Below, in pieces: positions 6,478-14,928 of a stretch of 14,928 nucleotides of DNA. Numbering within the stretch: position 1 is the stretch's first letter; each line of letters starts with the position of its first letter. The DNA is taken from contig CBDTYW010000068.1 in the NCBI GenBank assembly GCA_965364735.1, positions 1 to 14,928 on the forward strand. Reading direction: 5' to 3'. The notes under the pieces are model-generated. The model did no database searches. It saw only the letters and a list, made by a program, of their open reading frames with translations, and was not told the DNA's origin. Source of the stretch: CBDTYW01 sp965364735. GTDB lineage: Bacteria > Actinomycetota > Nitriliruptoria > Nitriliruptorales > Nitriliruptoraceae. Both the position numbers and the translations under genes were made by a program.

Positions 6478-7893
6478 TCAGCCCTCCGGCTGGAGGGTCT
6501 CCTCGAGGAGGCGCAGCCAGATCTCGGACATCGTCGGGAACGCGGGGACCGCGTGCCAGAGTTTCGCGATCGTGATCTCGCTGACGATCGCGATGGTGGC
6601 GGCGTGGAGCATCTCGCCGACGCCGGGTCCGATGAACGTCGCACCGACGATCGTGTCGGTGGCGCGGTTGATGACGAGCTGGCTGGTCCCGGAGATGCCC
6701 TTGCCCATCACGGCGGCACCTGCGGTGTGTCCGGTGTTGTAGGTCACGACGCGGACGTCGAGCCCCGCCTCGCGCGCGGCGGCCTCGGTGCGTCCGACGG
6801 ATGCGATCTGCGGGTCCGTGAACACCACGCCCGGGACGGCGAGGTGGTCTGCCCAGGCTTCGTCCGTCGTGACGCCGGCGGCGTGCGCCCCGACGAGGCG
6901 CGCCTGGTACTTGCCCTGATGGGTCAGCAGCGCCCGGCCGTTCGCATCGCCGACGACGTAGAGCCAGTCGTTGTCGGCGAGGGCCGTGACGAGCAGGTGC
7001 TCGTCGACGTCGATGAACCCGCCGCGTCCGAGCTCGACGCCGATGGCGTCGAGGCCGAGGTCGCCGGTCAGCGGACGTCGTCCCACCGCCACGACGATCT
7101 CATCGCCCGTGATCTCCGTGCCGTCCTCCAGAACCGCGGTGACCGGCGCGTCGTCGGCGTCGCGGTTCGCTTTCACCATCTTCTTGCCGGTCAGCACCGT
7201 GATCCCTTCGGCTTCGAACGCGGAACGCAGCTCGTCGCCGGCGAACGGCTCGTGGCGGGGGAGCATGCGCTCCTCGGCCTCGATGACGGTGACGGTCGAG
7301 CCGAGCCGGCCCCACGCCTGCGCCATCTCCGCGCCGACGACGCCACCGCCGAGGATGACGAGGCGGTCCGGGACCTGCTTCGCCGAGGTGATGTCGCGGG
7401 AGTCCCACGAACGGATCTCGCGCAGGCCGTCGATCGGCGGGATCGCTGCGCCCGTGCCGGTGGCGATCACGACGGCACGGTTGGCGGTGATCGTCGCGAC
7501 GTTGCCGTCCTCGTCGGTCACCGCGACGGTCTTCGGGCCGCTGATGCGACCGTGACCGCGCAGGAGCGTGATGCCTGCCGAGTCCAGCCAGTCGACCTGA
7601 CCCTGGTCGTCCCAGTTGCTCGCGAAGGAGTCGCGGAGGGCGAGCACCTTCTCGACGTCGACGGTGCCGGTCACCGCGGCCGCGGCGGCGGGGACACGGG
7701 CGACCGCAGCCAGGACTTCCGTGGGGCGGAGCAGCGCCTTGGAGGGCATGCAGGCCCAGTACGAGCACTCGCCGCCGACGAGCTCCTTCTCGACGATCGC
7801 CGCCGTGAGGCCGTGCTTCACCGCGTAGTCGGCGGCGTTCTCGCCGGCCGGACCCGCGCCGATCACGATCATGTCGAAGGAGGTGTCGGTCAT
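6478..7893 (-). CDS. FAD-dependent pyridine nucleotide-disulfide oxidoreductase (class I, dihydrolipoamide dehydrogenase-like)
   Basis: A 471-residue cytosolic flavoprotein. In order: the FAD-binding GAGPAGENAA (12-21), the redox-active disulfide motif GGECSYWACMPSK (40-52; Cys43 and Cys48), ATGTGA (144-149), the NAD(P)-binding GGGVVGAE (182-189), the second FAD motif VVGDANG (313-319) and a C-terminal dimerisation domain (about 353-471). In dihydrolipoamide dehydrogenase, glutathione reductase and similar enzymes the end reads HPTxSE, with His as the active-site base; here it reads FPTMSE (452-457), so the His is Phe. It is therefore unlikely to be the standard Lpd of the pyruvate dehydrogenase complex. 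ATG at 7893 is preferred because the extra codons of a GTG start at 7929 use rare AGT and ACA and add no family sequence; neither has a clear ribosome site. The electron acceptor is unknown. Confidence 0.88.
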   Translation of the reverse strand: MTDTSFDMIVIGAGPAGENAADYAVKHGLTAAIVEKELVGGECSYWACMPSKALLRPTEVLAAVARVPAAAAAVTGTVDVEKVLALRDSFASNWDDQGQVDWLDSAGITLLRGHGRISGPKTVAVTDEDGNVATITANRAVVIATGTGAAIPPIDGLREIRSWDSRDITSAKQVPDRLVILGGGVVGAEMAQAWGRLGSTVTVIEAEERMLPRHEPFAGDELRSAFEAEGITVLTGKKMVKANRDADDAPVTAVLEDGTEITGDEIVVAVGRRPLTGDLGLDAIGVELGRGGFIDVDEHLLVTALADNDWLYVVGDANGRALLTHQGKYQARLVGAHAAGVTTDEAWADHLAVPGVVFTDPQIASVGRTEAAAREAGLDVRVVTYNTGHTAGAAVMGKGISGTSQLVINRATDTIVGATFIGPGVGEMLHAATIAIVSEITIAKLWHAVPAFPTMSEIWLRLLEETLQPEG

Positions 7894-8014
7894 CACCGTT
7901 GCCTGTGGCTCGGGGGTGTGTGTACTCACTCAAGCGTCGGGGCGCGTCGAACCTTCCCGGGCGGATGAGATCTGTGCGCGAGACGACACCTGCGTTGTGC
8001 CGGCCCGCTTTCGG

Positions 8015-9025
8015 TCAGGCCGTGACGCGCTTCGTCGGATCGGTACCGGCGAGACGGACGACCTCGTCCCAGAGGAGGTCCTCCTCAGCCGGATCCGCCT
8101 TCGTCGAGGGCAGCTTGTGCTCGCCGCGCACCTCGCGGTCGAGCCAGATCCCGTCCTGCTGGACAGCGCCGTCCTCGCTCGCGGCCAACCACACCGCGGT
8201 GTCGCCGCCCTCGAGCGGCGTGCGAAGCAGACCGCCCATGACCTTGTTGAAGATCGGCATGGCGTCCTCGACGCCGGGCGTCTCGGCCCAGCCGGGGTGC
8301 ATCACGTGGAAGACGACGTCGCCACCGGTCACGTGCTCGGCCCACTTCCGGTTCAGCACGACCTGCGCCCGCTTGGCCCGGGCGTAGGCGGTCGCAGGCT
8401 TGAAGTCCTTCGGGGACTGGAGGTGGCGGACCGACAGCTTCTGGCCGTACATCCCGCCGGACGCCATCGTGATGACGCGCGACGGGTCGTCGGCGGGCCG
8501 GTCGCTGAGGATCGGGAGGAGTGCGGAGGTGAGGATGAACGGGCCGACCACGTGGACTGCGATGGTCTTCTCGATCCCGTCTTCGACCTGGGTCCGCTCG
8601 GGGAACATGGCTCCGGCGTTGTTGATGAGCACGTCCAGGCGGGTCTCGTTCGCCATGAACTCCTCGGCGAACGCGCGCACGGAGCTGAAGTCGGCGAGGT
8701 CGGCGACGCCGTAGCCCATCGTGATGGCCCCAGCACCCACCGGGCCGATGGCCTCGCGGATGCGGTCGAGCGTGTCGCGGCCCTTGGACTCGGAACGGAC
8801 GAGGATCCGCAGGTCGGCACCGTTGCGGGCGCACTGCTCGGCGATCGCGTAGCCGAGGCCCGAGTTCGCGCCGGTGACCAGGACGGTGCGGCCGCGAAGG
8901 TCGAGCTGGCCGAGCGGCGTCCAGTCCGTGATGCGGCGTCGCAGCTTGATCCCGAGCTTCGAGAACGAGCCCACGACGCTGCCCTCGGCGATCGTGTCGA
9001 GCAGCTGGGTTACGGGGTTCGACAT
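8015..9025 (-). CDS. Short-chain dehydrogenase/reductase, DHRS12-like
   Basis: A 336-residue Rossmann-fold oxidoreductase. The cofactor motif TGANSGLG is at 51-58, the structural NNAG at 135-138, the catalytic Ser is probably Ser189 in MASGG, and the YxxxK pair is Tyr214 and Lys218. After the active site comes MHPGWAETPGV (242-252), which resembles the DHRS12 (SDR40C) group and its bacterial homologues; these also share the roughly 45-residue N-terminal extension before the Rossmann fold seen here. The substrate is unknown. The ATG start has no strong ribosome site. It lies upstream of the flavoprotein gene on the same strand with a gap of about 120 bases, so it could be cotranscribed, and is divergent from the small unknown gene at 9138. 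Confidence 0.9.
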   Translation of the reverse strand: MSNPVTQLLDTIAEGSVVGSFSKLGIKLRRRITDWTPLGQLDLRGRTVLVTGANSGLGYAIAEQCARNGADLRILVRSESKGRDTLDRIREAIGPVGAGAITMGYGVADLADFSSVRAFAEEFMANETRLDVLINNAGAMFPERTQVEDGIEKTIAVHVVGPFILTSALLPILSDRPADDPSRVITMASGGMYGQKLSVRHLQSPKDFKPATAYARAKRAQVVLNRKWAEHVTGGDVVFHVMHPGWAETPGVEDAMPIFNKVMGGLLRTPLEGGDTAVWLAASEDGAVQQDGIWLDREVRGEHKLPSTKADPAEEDLLWDEVVRLAGTDPTKRVTA

Positions 9026-9098
9026 GAGGGGTCTCGCTCGTGGGGTGGCGGTGGGGACATGGTGTCGGTTGCTGGAGTCGATGATGGTTCGGATCTAT

Positions 9099-9110
9099 CC
9101 TGCCCGCAGG
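9099..9110. repeat. Short inverted repeat at the putative start of transcription of the 130-residue protein gene
   Basis: CCTGC-cc-GCAGG, perfect 5-bp arms, lies in the 112-bp gap between the divergent dehydrogenase and small-protein genes. It overlaps the end of a -10-like TATCCT (9096-9101) reading rightward. The adjoining GGAT-ct-ATCC (9091-9100) is also symmetric. A repressor site is possible but unproven. Confidence 0.25.
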
Positions 9111-9137
9111 TTGACCCTCACACCTTCGGAGGGGTTC

Positions 9138-9530
9138 ATGCCCACGCTGACCAGCTGGTACTCGACGTCTCGCGAGGCGGTGGGGGCTCCCACCGAGGAC
9201 CAGCCCGGAGGTCGGGGGGTGCTCCAGTGGACCTATGCCTTCCCCGACGCCATGATGCGATTCCTTCCGGCAGCCGTCGGACCGGACGTCTACGACGAGA
9301 TCGAGACGATCGGTGACGCGGACGAGCCGTGGGTGCAGGTCTTCTCGGACGCCGCCACCGCTGGGCTCGCGGACGTCGACCCGGATCGTGGCCCGGAGCT
9401 CGTGGCGCTGCTCGTCGAGGATCTCGGCTGCAAGACGGTCGACGCAGCGTCGCTGCTGACGGAGCTGATCCACATGGCCAGCCAGGCCCGGGATCGGGGC
9501 GAGCGCCTCTGTGTCTGGGTCAGCCCCTGA
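9138..9530 (+). CDS. Uncharacterised 130-residue protein
   Basis: I do not recognise a family. The protein is soluble-looking, acidic (many Asp and Glu, few Lys), without signal peptide or membrane segment. The first 27 residues are polar and probably flexible, followed by an aromatic stretch LQWTYAFP, an acidic middle with VYDEIETIGDADEPWVQVF, and a helical end LVALLVEDLG...LLTELIHMASQ. It closes with LCVWVSP. The start ATG has a good ribosome site, GGAGG at 9128-9132 with a 5-base spacer, and codon use is typical for the window, so I take the gene as real. It is divergent from the dehydrogenase and nearly abuts the convergent ABC-F gene. No function can be assigned. Confidence 0.75.
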   Translation: MPTLTSWYSTSREAVGAPTEDQPGGRGVLQWTYAFPDAMMRFLPAAVGPDVYDEIETIGDADEPWVQVFSDAATAGLADVDPDRGPELVALLVEDLGCKTVDAASLLTELIHMASQARDRGERLCVWVSP

Positions 9531-9544
9531 GCTGAGGGTTCAGC
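9531..9544. terminator. Small hairpin between convergent genes
   Basis: GCTGA-gggt-TCAGC immediately follows the stop of the 130-residue protein gene and precedes the end of the ABC-F gene on the other strand. The stem is only 5 bp and no U-tract follows, so this is a weak candidate in a 27-bp gap. Confidence 0.25.
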
Positions 9545-9557
9545 CGAGGGCGATCGA

Positions 9558-11312
<1,755 letters not shown>

Positions 11313-11319
11313 GCTCCGC

Positions 11320-11325
11320 ACTCTA
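11320..11325 (-). promoter_or_regulatory. Putative -10 element of the Uup-like ABC-F gene (leaderless)
   Basis: TAGAGT on the minus strand fits TANNNT and ends 7 bases before the ATG. A GGAG lies only 1 base from the ATG, too near to serve as a ribosome site. On the other strand TACGGT (11324-11329) is a possible -10 for the phosphotransferase gene and shares two bases with this element. Confidence 0.45.
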
Positions 11326-11375
11326 CGGTGCTGCCGTACGAGGGAACGACACCGGGTCGCCCGAGGGGAGACGAC

Positions 11376-12536
11376 GTGGACGACGCAGAGCTGCAGCGGG
11401 CAAAGGACGTGCTGTTCTCTCCGTTGGGCAAGCGCGCGGTGCGCGCCGCAGTGGGCCCCGGCCCGGACCTGCTCAGCGGAAGCGTCACCCAGATCCAGCA
11501 CCGTCCGGGCAAGCATCTTCGGATGATGTGGAAGCTCGAGACGTCGGAGGGGCGCAAGAACGTCGTGGCGGTCGCACAGGACAAGGCCCTGCGCGGCGTC
11601 ACGCAGATCGTCATCGACGGGATCGCGTTCTCGGTGTTCCTCCATCTCGACGATCCGTCGCTTCCGGGGCTGCGCATGACGCACGACCGAGCCCTGATGT
11701 CCGGGCTGCTCGGCGCGAAGGTCGTCGGGATCCGCCAGATCCGCTACCAGATGATGCAGCGCGCCGTCGTCCGCCTCGACCTGTCGCGCGGGCGGCGGGC
11801 CTGGTGCAAGGTGCTGCGTCCTTCCCGCTCCGAGCAGGCGATCGCCCTGCACCGGGCCTACGGGGCGCTCGATCGCGTTCCGTCGGTGCTGCACGGGGCG
11901 CCCGCGCACGGCCTGCTCGTGCTCGACGACGCGCCGGGTCGAGATCTTCGCGAGCTCGTCCGCAAGACGCCGAGGAAGCTCCCGCCGCCCCAGGCGGTGC
12001 TCGACCTGTCCGACGAGCTCTCCACCGTGCAGGTCGACACCGCCGTGAAGCGCCCCGCGCCGTTCGACGCGGTGTCCGGCAACGCCGGTCGGCTGCGGGT
12101 GATCGGTGCGGTCGATCCTGCCCGCATCGACGCGATCGTGGCCACGATCGCCACCCGTGAAGCGGCGTCGACGCCCCCGGTCGCGATCCACGGGGATCTC
12201 CATGCCGCTCAGGTGCTCGGAGCGGCCGGGCGCCTCACGGCGGTGATCGACCTCGACGACGCAGGTCTGGGCCACCAGGTGGACGATCTCTCCCGGTTCG
12301 TGGCGCACCTGCGGTGCACGGTGGACGGGGCCGACGAGTCGTCCCCGGTGGCCCGCCACTGGGCGGACGAGCTCGAGGTGCTGGTGATCGGCCGCTACGG
12401 GGAGCGGGCCGTCCACGATCGGATCGCAGCGGCGATGGTCGGTCTCGCGATCGGTCCGTACCGGGTGCGTCGGGTCGGGTGGGAGGAGCGGCTCGAAGCG
12501 CGCGTCGAGGTTTCGGAAGCGCTGCTCGGGCTCTGA
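11376..12536 (+). CDS. APH-fold phosphotransferase (aminoglycoside phosphotransferase / maltokinase-like superfamily)
   Basis: A 386-residue protein-kinase-like small-molecule kinase. The catalytic loop is IHGDLHAAQVL (271-281), with Asp274 as the likely catalytic base, and the metal-binding segment is VIDLDDAGLG (290-299), with Asp292 or Asp294. A Gln at 279 replaces the Asn of most APH enzymes; the same Gln is usual in maltokinases, so this need not mean loss of activity. The ATP-binding Lys is probably Lys145 in AWCKVLRP. The N-lobe seems to hold two similar strand segments (about 37-66 and 119-148). The start is GTG at 11376, chosen for the ribosome site GGGGAG at 11365-11370 five bases upstream; an ATG at 11307 would overlap the divergent ABC-F start codon. 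The substrate is unknown: sugars, aminoglycosides or other alcohols are possible. Confidence 0.82.
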   Translation: MDDAELQRAKDVLFSPLGKRAVRAAVGPGPDLLSGSVTQIQHRPGKHLRMMWKLETSEGRKNVVAVAQDKALRGVTQIVIDGIAFSVFLHLDDPSLPGLRMTHDRALMSGLLGAKVVGIRQIRYQMMQRAVVRLDLSRGRRAWCKVLRPSRSEQAIALHRAYGALDRVPSVLHGAPAHGLLVLDDAPGRDLRELVRKTPRKLPPPQAVLDLSDELSTVQVDTAVKRPAPFDAVSGNAGRLRVIGAVDPARIDAIVATIATREAASTPPVAIHGDLHAAQVLGAAGRLTAVIDLDDAGLGHQVDDLSRFVAHLRCTVDGADESSPVARHWADELEVLVIGRYGERAVHDRIAAAMVGLAIGPYRVRRVGWEERLEARVEVSEALLGL

Positions 12537-12557
12537 GCGCCCATCCGGACACCTCGT

Positions 12558-12587
12558 GGTGCGAGCCCCTCGCCGGGCTCTGGCACC
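12558..12587 (+). terminator. Strong hairpin after the phosphotransferase gene, terminator or leader attenuator of the next gene
   Basis: GGTGCGAGCCC pairs with GGGCTC-tg-GCACC: 11 base pairs with one 2-base bulge and a 6-base loop, followed by CTTGCTGTT. It begins 22 bases after the phosphotransferase stop and ends 40 bases before the ATG of the second ABC-F gene. It may end the first transcript, or regulate read-through into the ABC-F gene. Confidence 0.5.
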
Positions 12588-12627
12588 CTTGCTGTTCCCG
12601 ACGTCTCCCTCCCCGACGAGTCCTGCC

Positions 12628-14634
12628 ATGATCACGCTCGAGAAGATCGGCATGTTCCAAGGGGACCGCCAGCTCTTCACCGACGTCTCCCTCCAGCTGC
12701 TGCCCGGTCGCCGGGTCGCGCTGATCGGCTCCAACGGCGCCGGCAAGACCACGATGCTCGACATCGCGGTCGGCCTGCGCAACGCGACCAGCGGGACTGT
12801 GCACCGGACGAAGGAGGCCACGATCGGCCACCTCCCGCAGGAGGTCGTCCACGAGCCCGGACGCAGCGTCATCGAGGAGGTCATGCGTGGCCGCGGCGAG
12901 ATCCACGACATCGAGGTGCAGATGCGCGCCATCGAGAAGCGGATCGATGCGGGCGAGCACCACGACGAGCTGATGGAGCGCTACGGCGACCTCCAGGATC
13001 GCTTCTCGACGCTCGGCGGTTACGAGGCCGAAGGCGAGGCCCACCGCCTGCTCTCCGGCCTCGGGTTCGCGCCCGACGACATCCACCAGGAGATCAGCAC
13101 GCTCTCCGGTGGCTGGATGATGCGCGCGGCGCTGGCGAAGCTGCTGCTGCAGCAGCCGGACCTGCTCGTGCTCGACGAGCCGACCAACCACCTTGACCTC
13201 GAGTCCATCGACTTCCTGGAACGCACGCTGACGTCGCACGCGGGCGCGGTCCTGTTCGTCAGCCACGACCGTGACTTCATCGACAACGTGGCGAACCGCG
13301 TCGTCGAGCTGCTCGGAGGACGTGCTGACGAGTACGTCGGCAACTTCCAGGCCTTCGTCGAGCAGCGCGAGGAGCGGATCGCGACGATCGAGCGCGCCGC
13401 CGCGAACCAGCAGCGCCAGATCGACAAGACCGAGCAGTTCATCGAGCGGTTCCGCTACAAGGCCACGAAGTCCAACCAGGTCCAGAGCCGGATCAAGGCC
13501 TTGGACAAGGTCGAGCGCATCCTGGTCGACGACCGCACCGAGTTCCGGCCGAAGTTCAACTTCGCGGAGCCGGGCCGGGCGGGGCGCATCGTCGCCGAGC
13601 TCAAGGACGCGAAGAAGTCCTACGACGGCCGCGTCATCTGGGACCACGCGAACCTCGTCCTCGAACGCGGACAGAAGGTCGCGCTGGTCGGACCGAACGG
13701 CGCCGGCAAGACCACGCTGCTGCGGATCCTGCTCGGTCTCGAGCAGGCGGACCGAGGTGGCTCCGTGCTCGGCCACAACGTCGAGGTCGCGTTCTTCGCG
13801 CAGCACCAGGTCGAGCACCTCGACCTGGACCGCACCGTCCTCGCGGAGTTCCGCGACGGCCTGCCCGAGGAGCACCGCGGCACGAACCACCGGACGATGC
13901 TCGGGGCGTTCGGGTTCACCGGCGACCACGTCGAGGAGCTCGTCGCGGTCCTCTCCGGCGGTGAGCGCAGCCGGCTCGCGCTCGCGAAGATCATCGCCCG
14001 GTCCGCGAATCTGCTGTGCCTCGACGAGCCGTCGAACCACCTCGACATCGCGAGCCGCGACGTGCTCGAGGACGCGCTGGACGCCTACCCCGGCACCGTC
14101 GTGCTGATCAGCCACGACCGGCATCTGCTGCGCGGCGTCGTCGACACCGTCGTCGAGGTCGCGGACGGTCGGGTGCAGGTCTTCCCCGGGAGCTACGAGG
14201 ACTACCTCCACTCCAAGGGCGAAGCCCCCCTGGCGGCGACGCGCGGCGAGGTGTCGATGCGGTCGAACGCGCTGGCAGCCGCGGTCACCGAGACGGCCGC
14301 CCCGGCGAAGACCGCCACGAAGGCGTCCAAGCCGGCTGCGCCGGTCGAGACCCCGCAGGAGCGCAAGCGTCGCGAGGCCGCGTTCCGTCAGGCGGTGAAG
14401 CCGTTCCGCCAGACGGTCCAGCAGGTCGAGCGGGATCTCGCGGCAGCGGAGGCCAAGGTCGCGGAGCTGAACCGCCAGCTCGCTGACCCCGGCGTGTACG
14501 ACGACGAGGTCAAGGTCAAGGAGCTCGTGGCGGCGCACGCCGAGGCGAAGGATCGCGCGAGCGAGCTGATGTCGAGCTGGGAGACCGCGCAGGGGGCGCT
14601 CGAGCGGGCCGAACGGCAGCACGGCGGGTCCTGA
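12628..14634 (+). CDS. ABC-F family ATPase, YheS/EttA-like with extended C-terminal tail
   Basis: A 668-residue soluble protein with two cassettes. Cassette 1: Walker A GSNGAGKTT (34-42), signature LSGGWMMR (159-166), Walker B LLVLDEPTNHLD (179-190), VSHD (211-214). The interdomain linker (about 240-300) has FRYKATKSNQVQSRIKALDK (275-294), the usual ABC-F P-site tRNA interaction motif region. Cassette 2: GPNGAGKTT (355-363), LSGGERSR (442-449), LLCLDEPSNHLD (462-473), SHD (495-497). Then follows an Ala/Lys/Pro-rich flexible stretch (about 535-575) and a coiled coil (about 577-664). The family binds the ribosomal E site and frees stalled or mispaired complexes; some members give antibiotic resistance. 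ATG at 12628 is chosen because homologous sequence (MITLEKI) begins there; it lacks a ribosome site and a -10. It is on the same strand as the phosphotransferase gene, 91 bases after it. Confidence 0.92.
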   Translation: MITLEKIGMFQGDRQLFTDVSLQLLPGRRVALIGSNGAGKTTMLDIAVGLRNATSGTVHRTKEATIGHLPQEVVHEPGRSVIEEVMRGRGEIHDIEVQMRAIEKRIDAGEHHDELMERYGDLQDRFSTLGGYEAEGEAHRLLSGLGFAPDDIHQEISTLSGGWMMRAALAKLLLQQPDLLVLDEPTNHLDLESIDFLERTLTSHAGAVLFVSHDRDFIDNVANRVVELLGGRADEYVGNFQAFVEQREERIATIERAAANQQRQIDKTEQFIERFRYKATKSNQVQSRIKALDKVERILVDDRTEFRPKFNFAEPGRAGRIVAELKDAKKSYDGRVIWDHANLVLERGQKVALVGPNGAGKTTLLRILLGLEQADRGGSVLGHNVEVAFFAQHQVEHLDLDRTVLAEFRDGLPEEHRGTNHRTMLGAFGFTGDHVEELVAVLSGGERSRLALAKIIARSANLLCLDEPSNHLDIASRDVLEDALDAYPGTVVLISHDRHLLRGVVDTVVEVADGRVQVFPGSYEDYLHSKGEAPLAATRGEVSMRSNALAAAVTETAAPAKTATKASKPAAPVETPQERKRREAAFRQAVKPFRQTVQQVERDLAAAEAKVAELNRQLADPGVYDDEVKVKELVAAHAEAKDRASELMSSWETAQGALERAERQHGGS

Positions 14635-14705
14635 GGCTGGATTTCGCGCCCCCACCGCCCGCCCGCGTGCGTTTCGCGCGCTGACTGCACGATTTCGTCC
14701 CGTAT

Positions 14706-14741
14706 GTGACCAAAAGTAACTAGTTCATCGCGGAACGTGAC
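14706..14741 (+). promoter_or_regulatory. Three helically phased GTRAC repeats upstream of the secreted-protein gene
   Basis: GTGAC (14706), GTAAC (14716) and GTGAC (14737) lie on one strand at spacings of 10 and 21 bases, about one and two helical turns. They sit in the only A/T-rich patch of the right flank (14702-14727), 45-80 bases before the start codon. Direct repeats of this sort are typical of OmpR-type response regulators; an MtrA-like factor is a guess. Confidence 0.35.
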
Positions 14742-14785
14742 GATGCCATGAGTGTGCCGTCCACAGACCCATCGGGAGCCCCCTC

Positions 14786-14928
14786 ATGCATCGCCGTCGC
14801 CTGCTCAGCATCTTCTCGACCGTCGCCATCGCGACGACGATGGCGGTGGGCCCTGCGGCAGCGGACGGACTCCTCGACTCCGCCCAGATCGTCGACGTGC
14901 CGGTCGTCCAGCCGATCGTCGAGGCCGC
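14786..14928 (+). CDS. Secreted protein, N-terminal fragment (cut by window end)
   Basis: Only 47 codons are visible. They form a clear Sec signal peptide: MHRRRLL with three Arg, a hydrophobic core (about 6-22) and a likely signal peptidase I site after AAA (24-26), giving a mature start DGLLDSAQIVDVPVVQPIVEA. No lipobox Cys or twin-arginine motif is present. The ribosome site GGGAG at 14774-14778 is 7 bases from the ATG. The short hydrophobic, Val- and Pro-rich mature start recalls small exported cell-surface proteins of actinobacteria, but the visible part is too short to name a family. It is preceded by a 151-base gap with phased repeats that may control it. Confidence 0.7.
   Translation, partial: MHRRRLLSIFSTVAIATTMAVGPAAADGLLDSAQIVDVPVVQPIVEA

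Noticed and set aside
6352..7968. Plus-strand open frame of 538 codons
   Set aside because: Antisense of the flavoprotein, with Arg/Asp/Val-biased composition and no recognisable motif.
7871..9316. Plus-strand open frame of 481 codons opposite the dehydrogenase
   Set aside because: Antisense shadow of the SDR gene, which carries all catalytic motifs.
12189..12212. Gln for Asn in the kinase catalytic loop (HGDLHAAQ) as a sign of inactivation
   Set aside because: Maltokinases and related APH-fold kinases normally have Gln at this position, so it is not in itself a defect.
12235..14655. Minus-strand open frame of 806 codons opposite the second ABC-F gene
   Set aside because: Low-complexity Leu/Arg/Val/Asp composition mirrors the coding strand; the plus strand has full ABC-F motifs.
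14641..14700. Three TTTCG-containing short repeats (14641, 14671, 14692) as a repeat array
   Set aside because: Irregular spacing and only 5-8 shared bases; likely chance in this GC-rich gap.

Overview
The window is GC-rich (roughly 70% by eye) with dense, short-gapped genes and strong third-position G/C bias. The gene families (fused-type transaldolase/PGI, 13E12-type HNH protein, actinobacterial ABC-F proteins, several leaderless-looking starts) point to a high-GC Gram-positive (Actinomycetota), probably not a classic Streptomyces or Mycobacterium. I cannot place it further from sequence alone. No tRNA, rRNA, CRISPR array, transposase or phage gene is visible, and no gap between genes exceeds about 200 bases.

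Left part (1-4298): the 3' end of a phosphoglucose isomerase gene on + meets, with an 11-bp tail overlap, a minus-strand cluster read from right to left: hisI, a MalG-type sugar permease, a lipoprotein solute-binding protein and a MalF-type permease. The three transporter genes overlap by 4 bp each (ATGA/GTGA), so they are translationally coupled. No transport ATPase is encoded here, so a shared MsmK/MsiK-type ATPase elsewhere is inferred.

Middle (4384-9530): a PhyH-type Fe(II)/2-oxoglutarate dioxygenase on +; a DUF222/HNH protein on - whose four zinc cysteines are all replaced; a regulatory intergenic region with a perfect 20-bp palindrome, a DnaA-box match and a probable remnant of a DUF488 gene; a class-I flavoprotein disulfide oxidoreductase on - lacking the usual catalytic His; a DHRS12-like short-chain dehydrogenase on -; and a small unknown protein on +.

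Right part (9558-14928): a Uup-like ABC-F ATPase on -, divergent from an APH-fold phosphotransferase on +, which is followed by a strong hairpin and a second, YheS/EttA-like ABC-F ATPase on +. The window ends in the signal peptide of a secreted protein whose upstream region holds phased GTRAC repeats.

Most genes look like ordinary chromosomal metabolism and translation support. I did not find a clearly new multi-gene system. The best leads are the cysteine-less HNH protein with its palindrome, the oxidoreductase with an altered active site, and the kinase flanked by two ABC-F proteins.
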